Shown: positions 1 to 5,914, counted from the first letter of the stretch. The stretch: DNA of 8,836 bases from Lysobacteraceae bacterium (GCA_018971925.1 JAGWZT010000060.1:1-8836), one strand, 5' to 3'. Notes: a model not told the origin generated them from the letters alone. Made by a program: numbers and translations.

Positions 1-88
1 GATGGCGCCTAGCGCCGGGTGACGGTTCGGATCCACGCGGTCGGAATCGGTAACGCAAGACCGCGACTTCACTCCCCCACCATATCCT

Positions 89-121
89 CACCCCTGCCCT
101 CTCGCGAAGTGAGGGCGGGTG
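89..121. repeat. GC-rich hairpin repeat upstream of the kynurenine operon
   Basis: Left arm CACCC (89-93) plus GCCCTC (96-101), separated by a two-base bulge, pairs with GAGGGC (111-116) plus GGGTG (117-121) around a nine-base loop. It resembles a decayed copy of the common proteobacterial intergenic motif in which CCTCACCCC and CCCTCTCCC are followed by their complements. No T-run follows on either strand, so an intrinsic terminator is not supported, although the element could end or stabilise a transcript from the left. The rest of 1-235 shows no convincing gene: three forward-frame stops (10-12, 20-22, 51-53) could each end a gene entering from the left, but too little of it is visible to name. 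Confidence 0.5.
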
Positions 122-223
122 GAGCAGATAGTTAATGATGCCGCTTGACGCCAATGAGGAATCCCATCACGAAATGCCGCCAGCGGTGCGCCAGCCCGGT
201 CCGGCCGCGATCCCTGCGTCGCC

Positions 224-229
224 TATACT
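224..229 (+). promoter_or_regulatory. Putative -10 box giving a leaderless ACMSD transcript
   Basis: TATACT at 224-229 is a 5 of 6 match to the sigma-70 -10 consensus TATAAT. Transcription would start six or seven bases later, on or next to the ATG at 236. There is no Shine-Dalgarno sequence between the box and that ATG, which fits a leaderless message. No good -35 hexamer is visible 16-18 bases upstream, where the sequence is GC-rich, so the promoter may be weak, activator-dependent or spurious. Confidence 0.35.
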
Positions 230-235
230 TGTCCA

Positions 236-1261
236 ATGTTGAAAATCGATGTCCATTCGCACATTCTGCCGCCGGATTGGCCAAATCTGGCCGAAAAATA
301 CGGCGATGCGCGCTTCCCCGTGATGGTCAACGCCGGCGGCCATCACCGCATCTATCGCGGCAACAAGTTTTTCCGCGAAGTCTGGAAGAACTCGTTCGAC
401 GCCGGGTTCCGGATCGAGGAATGCAGGAAGCTCGGCCTCGACGTGCAGGTCATTTCCACCGTGCCGGTGCTGTTTTCGTACTGGGCCAAACCCAACCAGG
501 CGCGCGAACTGCATCGCCACCTCAACGCGCACACCGCGGAAGTCTGCCGCGACCACCCGCGGCACTACGCCGGCATCGGTACCGTGCCGCTGCAATCGAC
601 GCGCCTCGCGATCGAGGAAATGGAACACTGCATCGAGCAACTCGGTTTGCAAGGCGTGCAGATCGGCTCGCACGTCAACAACTGGAATCTCGACGCGCCG
701 GAACTGTTTCCCTTCTTCGAAGCCGCGGCCGATCTCGGCGCAGCGATCCTGATCCACCCGTGGGACATGATGGGCAAGGACACCATGCCCAAATACTGGC
801 TCCCGTGGCTGGTCGGCATGCCCGCCGAGCAATCACGCGCGGCCTGCTGCCTGATCTTCGGCGGCGTGCTGGAACGCCTGCCGTCCCTGCGAATCGCGTT
901 CGCGCACGGTGGCGGTTCGTTTCCGTTCACCATCGGCCGCATCGAACACGGCTACCGGATGCGACCGGATCTCGTCGCCACCGACAACGCGCGCGCGCCG
1001 CGCGAATATTTCAAGCGCCTGTTTTTCGATTCCTGCGTGCACGATCCGCAAGCGCTGCGCTATCTTCTCGATGTGGTCGGGGACGATCGCGTGATGTTGG
1101 GCACCGATTATCCATTCCCGCTGGGCGAACAGCAGCCCGGCAGCGGCATCGACACGTTGAAATTGCAGCCGCGCCAGCGCGACCGCGTCTTCCACGGCGC
1201 GGCGCTGGAATGGCTGGGATTGCCCAAACAACGGTTCGCCACCCCCGCGGAGGTTTCATGA
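236..1261 (+). CDS. acmsd: 2-amino-3-carboxymuconate-6-semialdehyde decarboxylase (ACMSD)
   Basis: This 341-residue enzyme of the amidohydrolase superfamily decarboxylates 2-amino-3-carboxymuconate 6-semialdehyde to 2-aminomuconate 6-semialdehyde. That diverts the ring-opened product of 3-hydroxyanthranilate from spontaneous closure to quinolinate, the NAD precursor. The protein follows human ACMSD closely as I recall it. Metal ligands are visible as H7 and H9 in the N-terminal HSH motif, H174 in HPWDM and D291 in GTDYPFPLGE. H224 in AHGGG is the catalytic histidine, and R47 and R235 match the substrate-carboxylate arginines at the same human positions. The STVPVMFSYWAKP-like block (residues 74-86) and KYWLPWLVGMPAE (186-198) are also family signatures. 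The start MLKIDVHSH matches the family N-terminus, and no in-frame start lies close upstream. No Shine-Dalgarno precedes it, but a -10-like box does. The stop overlaps the next gene's start as ATGA (1258-1261). Cytoplasmic. Confidence 0.96.
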   Translation: MLKIDVHSHILPPDWPNLAEKYGDARFPVMVNAGGHHRIYRGNKFFREVWKNSFDAGFRIEECRKLGLDVQVISTVPVLFSYWAKPNQARELHRHLNAHTAEVCRDHPRHYAGIGTVPLQSTRLAIEEMEHCIEQLGLQGVQIGSHVNNWNLDAPELFPFFEAAADLGAAILIHPWDMMGKDTMPKYWLPWLVGMPAEQSRAACCLIFGGVLERLPSLRIAFAHGGGSFPFTIGRIEHGYRMRPDLVATDNARAPREYFKRLFFDSCVHDPQALRYLLDVVGDDRVMLGTDYPFPLGEQQPGSGIDTLKLQPRQRDRVFHGAALEWLGLPKQRFATPAEVS

Positions 1262-1773
1262 ATCGCAAGACACGATCATCGATCACGCTGTTCGGCACCT
1301 GCGCGTTGGCGCTCGCACCCGCCGCCTTCGCGGCGGACTACTCGCTGGCGAACGCCGCGGTGAAATTCTCCGCGCCGGATGCGTGGCCAATGCTGATGGA
1401 AAAGCAGGATGGCCCGCGCCAATTCGTGGCACTGCAGGTGAAGGATCCCGGCAACGCCAACGCACTGGCGCGCATCACCGTGACCGCAGAACAGGTTGAC
1501 GGCGTGCAGGGTTTCCAGAAATTCCTCAACGACGGCACCGCGCGTGCGCGCAAGCTGCCCGGTTACGTGGCCGCCAGCGCGCTGGACGGCAGTTCCAGCC
1601 TGCGCTACACGGCCAGCGAGAACCACGAGAAGAACGCCTACACCGAGGTGTACGCCTACCGCTCGAACCTCGCGATCCAGGTGCGCTGCATCCGCCCGGA
1701 GAACGCCCCGTCGGATTGGCGGGCAACCTTCGACGCGGGATGCAGGTCGATCGTGGACGCCGTGGAACATTGA
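1258..1773 (+). CDS. Small exported protein of unknown function in the kynurenine operon
   Basis: This 171-residue protein is not one I recognise. It starts with a clear Sec signal peptide: basic MNRKTR, a hydrophobic stretch (about residues 9-22), and an AFA-AD cleavage site after residue 25. There is no lipobox, since C15 lies inside the signal. The mature protein (about 146 residues) has no further membrane segment, so it should be periplasmic or secreted. C144 and C162 are its only cysteines and could form a disulfide. The pattern VKFSAPDAWPML, then alternating strands, then AIQVRCIRPE near the end, loosely recalls the PsbP/DcrB-like fold (DUF1795 type); that is only an impression. The ATG overlaps the ACMSD stop and follows GGAGG (1249-1253 region), so it is co-translated with an enzyme of tryptophan catabolism. 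A periplasmic product there is unexpected. Confidence 0.85.
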   Translation: MNRKTRSSITLFGTCALALAPAAFAADYSLANAAVKFSAPDAWPMLMEKQDGPRQFVALQVKDPGNANALARITVTAEQVDGVQGFQKFLNDGTARARKLPGYVAASALDGSSSLRYTASENHEKNAYTEVYAYRSNLAIQVRCIRPENAPSDWRATFDAGCRSIVDAVEH

Positions 1774-1777
1774 GGAA
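1772..1777 (+). promoter_or_regulatory. Shine-Dalgarno for an alternative upstream kynU start (ATG 1783)
   Basis: GAGGAA at 1772-1777 overlaps the stop of the preceding gene and sits five bases before ATG 1783, which is in frame with kynU. This is a strong, well-placed ribosome binding site. If used, it would couple kynU translation to the upstream gene and add 32 residues that are mostly encoded by repeat-like DNA. Confidence 0.45.
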
Positions 1778-1819
1778 CCGCAATGGGTTCGGATCTCGGC
1801 GGCTGTGATCCATCTATTC

Positions 1820-1883
1820 GTCATTCCGGGGCCGCGCCAGGGTCATCGCACGGCAACGACGGCAAGGAAATCCTCGAGATGAC
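1820..1883. repeat. Palindromic repeat-like segment covering the kynU start
   Basis: The segment opens with GTCATTCCGGGG (1820-1831) and closes with CCTCGAGATGAC (1872-1883). The two ends are imperfect inverted repeats, 9 of 12 positions pairing, with GTCAT/ATGAC at the tips. Inside are GCCG (1831-1834) with CGGC (1851-1854), and the direct repeat ACGGCAA at 1850-1856 and 1859-1865. GTCAT...ATGAC tips are typical of dispersed intergenic repeats in Xanthomonadales and other proteobacteria. The minus-strand reading includes SSRGFP, a string I associate with spurious translations of such repeats. The exact borders and family need a genome-wide search. Confidence 0.45.
1864..1870 (+). promoter_or_regulatory. 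Shine-Dalgarno for the family-like kynU start (ATG 1879)
   Basis: AAGGAAA at 1864-1870 lies eight bases before ATG 1879. It is a credible ribosome binding site and lies within the repeat-like segment, so the repeat may itself supply the start signal of kynU. Confidence 0.5.
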
Positions 1884-3168
1884 AGCAAGTCACGACTTTC
1901 GCGCGGATGCCGGCTGGGCGCGCGCGCAGGACGACGCCGAACCGTTGCGCGCGCTGCGCGGTGAGTTCCTGATCCCGCCGCACGGAGACGGAGAACAAAC
2001 GTACCTCGTCGGCAATTCGCTGGGCCTGCAGCCGCGCGGCGTCCGGCAGGCACTGGTCGACGAACTGGACGACTGGGCGCGACTGGGTGTGGAAGGCCAT
2101 CTGCACGCGCGGCATCCGTGGTTGCCGTACCACAGGGAAGTGCGCGACGGACTCGCCGAAATCGTCGGCGCGGAGCCCGTTGAAGTGGTCGCGATGAATT
2201 CGCTGACCGCGAACCTGCACCTGTTGATGGTGAGTTTCTATCGGCCCACGCCGGAACGCCATGCGATCCTGATCGAGCGCCAAGCTTTCCCTTCCGACCG
2301 CGATCTCGCGGCTTCCCAGATCCGCTTCCATGGCTACGATCCGGCGGAAGCCCTGATCGAACTGGACGCGGACGAGCACGGCGGCGCGCTGTCGATGGCC
2401 GCGATCGAACGCGCATTGACCGAACGCGGAAAGCGCATCGCGCTGGTGCTGCTGCCCGGCGTGCAATACCTCACCGGGCAGGCCTTCGACCTCGCCGCGA
2501 TCACGAAGCTGGCGCATGCGCAGGGTTGCGTCACCGGTTTCGACTGCGCGCACGCGGCCGGCAACATCGATCTCGCGCTGCACGATTCGGGTTGCGATTT
2601 CGCCGCGTGGTGTTCCTACAAATACCTCAATTCCGGTCCCGGTGCGGTCGCCGGCGCATTCGTGCACGCGCGCCATGCGCACGCGAAGTTGCCGCGGTTC
2701 GAGGGTTGGTGGGGCCGCAACGAGGCCACGCGTTTCCAGATGCGACCGGCGTTCGATCCCGCGCCTGGCGCCGAAGGTTGGCAGTTGTCGAATCCGCCCA
2801 TTCTTGCGCTCGCGCCATTGCGCGTGTCGCTGGAGCTGTTCCAGCGCGCGGGCATGCAGAACTTGCGCGGCAAGTCGCTCCGGCTCACCGCCTACCTTGT
2901 GTGGCTGATCGAAACACAACTCGGTGACATGTTGGAAATCCTGACGCCGTCCGAACCCGCGCGACGCGGCGCGCAACTTTCCGTGCGCGTACGCGCCGGT
3001 CGCGAAGCCGGCCAATCGCTGTTCGAGTACATGGTCGCGCACGGCGTGCTCGGCGACTGGCGCGAACCCGACGTGATGCGCATCGCGCCGGCGCCCCTGT
3101 ACAACACCTTCGCCGATTGCCTGCGTTACGCCGAAACGGTGCAGGCATGGCACCGGCGGCACGCATGA
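1879..3168 (+). CDS. kynU: Kynureninase
   Basis: KynU is a PLP-dependent cytoplasmic hydrolase that cleaves L-kynurenine to anthranilate, or 3-hydroxykynurenine to 3-hydroxyanthranilate, releasing alanine. From ATG 1879 it has 429 residues, normal for the family. Visible landmarks are VGNSLGLQPR (44-53), the cofactor-phosphate region MNSLTANLHLLM (106-117), FDCAHAAGN (221-229) with D222 and H225 by the PLP ring, and WCSYKYLNSGPGA (244-256), whose K248 should form the Schiff base. GWWG (276-279) and GDWREPDVMRIAP (392-404) follow, the latter contributing carboxylate-binding arginine. It closely resembles Xanthomonas kynureninase as remembered. I chose 1879 because the N-terminus then matches family length. 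ATG 1783 is in frame, has a stronger Shine-Dalgarno and would add 32 repeat-derived residues. The stop overlaps kmo as ATGA (3165-3168). Next to kmo, the likely substrate is 3-hydroxykynurenine. Confidence 0.96.
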   Translation: MTASHDFRADAGWARAQDDAEPLRALRGEFLIPPHGDGEQTYLVGNSLGLQPRGVRQALVDELDDWARLGVEGHLHARHPWLPYHREVRDGLAEIVGAEPVEVVAMNSLTANLHLLMVSFYRPTPERHAILIERQAFPSDRDLAASQIRFHGYDPAEALIELDADEHGGALSMAAIERALTERGKRIALVLLPGVQYLTGQAFDLAAITKLAHAQGCVTGFDCAHAAGNIDLALHDSGCDFAAWCSYKYLNSGPGAVAGAFVHARHAHAKLPRFEGWWGRNEATRFQMRPAFDPAPGAEGWQLSNPPILALAPLRVSLELFQRAGMQNLRGKSLRLTAYLVWLIETQLGDMLEILTPSEPARRGAQLSVRVRAGREAGQSLFEYMVAHGVLGDWREPDVMRIAPAPLYNTFADCLRYAETVQAWHRRHA

Positions 3169-4628
3169 ACGCGAACGCCCGTCCGCGTACCACGATCATC
3201 GGCGCGGGCCTGGTCGGTTCGCTGCTGGCGACGCTGCTGGCGCAACGCGGCTTCGATGTCGAGGTGTTCGAACGCCGCCCCGATCCACGCGTCCACGGTT
3301 TCCTGGGCGGCCGCTCCATCAACCTCGCGCTGGCCGAGCGCGGTTTGAACGCGTTGCGCAAGGCCGGACTGGCCGACGCGGTGCTGGCGCAGGCGGTGAT
3401 GATGCGCGGGCGCATGGTGCATCCGCTGGAAGGCGTCGCCAACTTGCAGCGCTATGGTCTCGACGATTCCGAAGTGATCCGCTCGGTATCGCGCGGCAAC
3501 TTGAACATCCTGCTGCTGGATGCCGCCGAACGCGCGGGCGCCACGCTGCATTTCGACGCGGCGCTGGCCGATGCGGATTTCTCGAACGCCACGATCACCC
3601 TTGCGGGTCACGACGGCACCTCGCGCACGCATCATTGCGGCCTGTTGCTCGGCTGCGACGGCGCCGGCTCCGCGCTGCGTGCTGCGATGGCGAAGGCAAT
3701 CGACCTCGGCGAGCGCATCGAGCCGCTGGGGCATGGCTACAAGGAACTCGAGATCCCGTCGATCAATTTGCCATCCATGGCATCGGGTGGCTCCGCCATC
3801 CCTGGCACTGGATCCCGGCCATTCCCGGGCCTGGATGACGCTTCCGTGGCCGGGATGACGATGGAACGATTCGCGCTTGAGCCGCACGCCTTGCACATCT
3901 GGCCGCGCGGGCATTACATGTGCATCGCACTGCCGAACACCGAAGGCAACTTCACGGTCACGCTGTTCCTTCCGGGCGAAGGCGCTTTCCCGAGTTTCGC
4001 CACGCTGCCGGACGCCGCGGCCGCACGGCGCTTCTTCGAACAACAATTTCCCGACGCGCTGGCGCTGATGCCGACATTCGACGCGGACTGGAACGCGCAC
4101 CCGGTCGGGCAACTGGCCACGCTGTATCTCGACCACTGGCACCTCGGTGGCCGCGCGGCGGTGCTGGGCGATGCGGCGCACGCCATCGTGCCTTTCCACG
4201 GCCAGGGCATGAACGCCGGATTCGAGGACGCGGCGGAACTCGCGTCATTGCTGGACGAGGATACGCAAGACAGCGCTGCCGTGTTCGCGGAATTCGAGGC
4301 TCGCCGCAAACCCAACGCCGACGCCATCGCGGCGATGTCGTTGGCCAACTACATCGAAATGCGCGACGGCGTGGCCGACCCGCACTACCTTTTGAAGCGC
4401 GACCTGGCGGCCGCGTTGACCAAGAGCGCCGCCGGCCATTTCATGTCGCGCTACCGCATGGTCAGTTTCACGAGCATCCCTTATGCCACCTGCGTCGCGC
4501 GCGATCGCGAACAAACCGCATTGATGGAATCGATCCTCAAGGACCACACCGGCCTCGACGACATCGATCTCGCCGCAGCCGCGAAGCGCGTGCGGCAAAC
4601 CCTGCCGCCGCTTCCTGAAGGCGCCTGA
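3165..4628 (+). CDS. kmo: Kynurenine 3-monooxygenase with an in-frame repeat insertion
   Basis: Kmo is an FAD and NADPH-dependent hydroxylase converting L-kynurenine to 3-hydroxykynurenine. The product has 487 residues. The FAD fold shows IIGAGLVGS (11-19), the GG-R-SINLALAERG block (48-60), GCDGAGSALR (163-172) and GDAAHAIVPFHGQGMNAGFED (335-355). Substrate-site residues known from human and Pseudomonas KMO appear as R83, Y97, N395 and Y430. The ATG at 3165 overlaps the kynU stop; it lacks a clear Shine-Dalgarno, so translation is probably coupled. An in-frame ATG at 3147 is a weaker alternative. Family members run from KELEIP almost directly into the ALHIWPRG block, with about 15 residues between. 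Here about 30 extra Gly/Ser/Pro-rich residues (about 200-232) intervene, encoded by a palindromic repeat. The rest is intact, so an active enzyme is likely but unproven. The length of 487 against about 456 in Xanthomonas (from memory) agrees with an insertion. Confidence 0.96.
   Translation: MNANARPRTTIIGAGLVGSLLATLLAQRGFDVEVFERRPDPRVHGFLGGRSINLALAERGLNALRKAGLADAVLAQAVMMRGRMVHPLEGVANLQRYGLDDSEVIRSVSRGNLNILLLDAAERAGATLHFDAALADADFSNATITLAGHDGTSRTHHCGLLLGCDGAGSALRAAMAKAIDLGERIEPLGHGYKELEIPSINLPSMASGGSAIPGTGSRPFPGLDDASVAGMTMERFALEPHALHIWPRGHYMCIALPNTEGNFTVTLFLPGEGAFPSFATLPDAAAARRFFEQQFPDALALMPTFDADWNAHPVGQLATLYLDHWHLGGRAAVLGDAAHAIVPFHGQGMNAGFEDAAELASLLDEDTQDSAAVFAEFEARRKPNADAIAAMSLANYIEMRDGVADPHYLLKRDLAAALTKSAAGHFMSRYRMVSFTSIPYATCVARDREQTALMESILKDHTGLDDIDLAAAAKRVRQTLPPLPEGA
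3769..3860. repeat. Palindromic repeat inserted in frame within kmo
   Basis: The core is a perfect 10-base inverted repeat, ATCCCGGCCA (3812-3821) with TGGCCGGGAT (3847-3856). A nested hairpin pairs ATCCCGGCC (3812-3820) with GGCCTGGAT (3828-3836), 8 of 9. GGCCTGGATGACG (3828-3840) recurs as GGCCGGGATGACG (3848-3860), 12 of 13. Upstream lie TGCCAT/ATGGCA (3769-3774 and 3777-3782) and GCCA/TGGC (3795-3798 and 3803-3806). The GGATCCCGGC...GCCGGGATGACG layout matches the widespread dispersed repeats that end in GTCAT and are normally intergenic. The stretch coincides with a protein segment absent from other Kmo proteins I can recall. The inserted length is a multiple of three and stop-free in the kmo frame. 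Exact borders are uncertain by a few bases. Confidence 0.7.
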
Positions 4629-4632
4629 CCGC

Positions 4633-5049
4633 ATGCCACTGCCAGAGTCGATACGACGCGCCTGGATCGAGACGGATTACCGGGTACGTCTGCCGCACGG
4701 GGGGTACGTCAGCATCTGGTGCGGGCGTCCTTTGCCCGCTCCCTTGCTTGCGCTGCTGAACCATGCCGACGCGCCCTGGGGATACATCACGGCGTGGAAT
4801 CCGGCCGGCGTGCGCCTGCCCCTCGCCACCAACAGGATCCGGCAACGCCGGTTGCGCGACGAACTGAAGGGCGATCACCATCCTCGCTTCGGTGGCGTCG
4901 GGGTGGGCCCCAGCAACTGGCGCGAGCCCAGCCTGTTCGTACCCGGCATTACCTACACGCAGCTGGACGCGATGGCGCGACGTTTCGGGCAACTTGCCGT
5001 GGTGCGCGGCATGGGTGCGGAGCCGGCCGAGTTGCACGAACTCGTTTGA
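4633..5049 (+). CDS. DUF3293-type protein at the end of the kynurenine operon
   Basis: This 138-residue soluble protein has no signal peptide or membrane segment. I recognise the layout of DUF3293 proteins: GYITAWNP (50-57), a conserved Asn-Arg (N67, R68), WREPSLFVPGI (96-106) and a C-terminal RFGQLAVVRG (117-126) followed by an AEL motif (132-134). The biochemical function of the family is unknown to me, and the assignment is from memory of the motifs. It begins four bases after the kmo stop, with GAAGG (4617-4621) inside the end of kmo as a distant ribosome binding site. It is therefore very likely co-transcribed with kmo. Nothing in the sequence ties it directly to tryptophan metabolism, and it may simply be a passenger. 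It is the last gene before a 223-base gap. Confidence 0.85.
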   Translation: MPLPESIRRAWIETDYRVRLPHGGYVSIWCGRPLPAPLLALLNHADAPWGYITAWNPAGVRLPLATNRIRQRRLRDELKGDHHPRFGGVGVGPSNWREPSLFVPGITYTQLDAMARRFGQLAVVRGMGAEPAELHELV

Positions 5050-5083
5050 GGTCGGGCATCGGCAACGTCCCGGTTTGAAATCA

Positions 5084-5182
5084 CCGTTCGTCCTGGGCGC
5101 AGGCGCGAAGCACCGAAGTCGAAGGACAACGGCATGGCGCTTCGACTTCGCGGCCCTTGGCCGCTACGCTCGGCGCGAACGG
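5084..5182. repeat. Composite multi-stem dispersed repeat between the kyn and ccm operons
   Basis: The outer ends are CCGTTCG (5084-5090) and CGAACGG (5176-5182), a perfect terminal inverted repeat whose pairing continues imperfectly inward. Inside is a perfect 11-base stem, CGAAGTCGAAG (5114-5124) with CTTCGACTTCG (5140-5150), around a 15-base loop. A tight hairpin follows, GCGGCC/GGCCGC (5150-5155 and 5159-5164) with loop CTT. The CCGTTCGTCCTG...TCGAAGGAC wording is a repeat I recall from many Xanthomonadales genomes. The element fills nearly half of the gap and stays open in the ccmA frame, so it can create a false N-terminal extension of CcmA. No T-run follows, so termination is possible but not shown. 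Outside the repeat, the gap holds only a candidate promoter. Confidence 0.7.
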
Positions 5183-5228
5183 ATAGTCAAGGTTTTGAAC
5201 CGAGACCCTGCCGAGGCATCAATCGGTG

Positions 5229-5257
5229 TGGACAGTCCCATCTCACGCTGGGACAAT
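5229..5257 (+). promoter_or_regulatory. Putative sigma-70 promoter of the ccm operon
   Basis: TGGACA (5229-5234, 5 of 6 to TTGACA) and GACAAT (5252-5257, 4 of 6 to TATAAT) are separated by exactly 17 bases. Transcription would start near 5264, leaving about nine bases before the ccmA ATG at 5273. That short leader fits the absence of a Shine-Dalgarno sequence there. The match is modest in a GC-rich background, so this is a candidate only. Confidence 0.35.
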
Positions 5258-5272
5258 GCTTGGTTGCACGCC

Positions 5273-5911
5273 ATGACCACGCCTCCCGCCCCTGCCGCGC
5301 CGCTGCTGTCGGCGCACCGGCTTGCGTTTTCGCGCAATGACGAGCCCGTGTTTGGCCCGCTGGATTTCAGCCTCGGGTCCGGCGAAACCGTGCTGGTCGA
5401 AGGCGACAACGGTTCGGGCAAAACCACCCTGCTGCGCGTGCTGGCCGGGATGTTGCCGCCGGGCACGGGCGAGATCCATTTCCATGGGGAGCCCGCGTCA
5501 CGTGACAGCCGCAATGGGCGCGTCCTGTGGCTCGGCCATCGCGCGGGCATGAACGAAGCACTCAGCGCGCGCGAGAACCTTGGCTTTCTCGCGGGACTGT
5601 ATGGCGCGCGCGGCGGCATGACCGCGGCCACGGCGATGGAGCGCGTGGGCATCGCGGCATGGATCGACGAGCCGGTGCGTACGCTCTCGGCGGGACAAAA
5701 AAAACGTGCCGGCCTTGCGCGGCTGTTGCTCTTGCAGGGAGACATCTGGCTGCTGGACGAACCTTACGCCAACCTCGACCGCCGCGGCATCGGCCTCGTC
5801 AACGCGTTGATCGCGGAACACTGCGCGAGCGGCGGCGGCGCACTGGTGACCAGCCACGGCGCGGTGCGTTTCGCGGATCCGCGCGCGCGCCACATCCGCC
5901 TGGATGCATGA
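5273..5911 (+). CDS. ccmA: Heme exporter ATP-binding protein CcmA
   Basis: CcmA is the ATPase of the CcmABCD complex. ATP hydrolysis releases heme-loaded CcmE from CcmC and CcmD in System I cytochrome c maturation. The 212-residue length is typical. Visible ABC motifs are the Walker A GDNGSGKT (44-51), the signature LSAGQKKR (138-145), Walker B IWLLDEP (158-164), the D-loop NLD (167-169) and the switch histidine H195 in TSHG. LGHRAGMNEALSARENL (88-104) matches the CcmA-specific LGH...L..EN block. The protein is cytoplasmic, bound to CcmB at the membrane. The reading frame stays open to 4892, but that extension runs through the upstream gene in another frame and the palindromic repeat, so ATG 5273 is preferred. 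It has no clear Shine-Dalgarno. It is the first gene of the ccm operon, three bases before ccmB. Confidence 0.96.
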   Translation: MTTPPAPAAPLLSAHRLAFSRNDEPVFGPLDFSLGSGETVLVEGDNGSGKTTLLRVLAGMLPPGTGEIHFHGEPASRDSRNGRVLWLGHRAGMNEALSARENLGFLAGLYGARGGMTAATAMERVGIAAWIDEPVRTLSAGQKKRAGLARLLLLQGDIWLLDEPYANLDRRGIGLVNALIAEHCASGGGALVTSHGAVRFADPRARHIRLDA

Positions 5912-5914
5912 CGC

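Noticed and set aside
1..53. Possible C-terminal end of a gene entering from the left
   Set aside because: Stops occur in all three forward frames (10-12, 20-22, 51-53), and fewer than 18 codons are visible in any frame, too few to identify.
145..1257. Long + strand open frame upstream of and continuous with the exported protein gene
   Set aside because: It runs through ACMSD in another frame and its arginine- and proline-rich translation looks like a GC-rich shadow. The signal peptide and Shine-Dalgarno support ATG 1258.
1843..3162. 439-residue open frame on the minus strand opposite kynU
   Set aside because: It is the antisense shadow of a confidently identified kynureninase. Its histidine/arginine/glutamine-rich composition fits no family I know.
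3126..4199. 357-residue minus-strand open frame opposite kmo
   Set aside because: Antisense shadow of kmo in GC-rich DNA, with no recognisable domain.
5050..5083. Intrinsic terminator after the kynurenine operon
   Set aside because: Only a weak CGGG/CCCG pairing is present and there is no T-run, so a terminator is not supported here.
4892..5272. N-terminal extension of CcmA back to 4892
   Set aside because: The extension passes through the DUF3293 gene in another frame and then the palindromic repeat. CcmA from ATG 5273 already has full family length.
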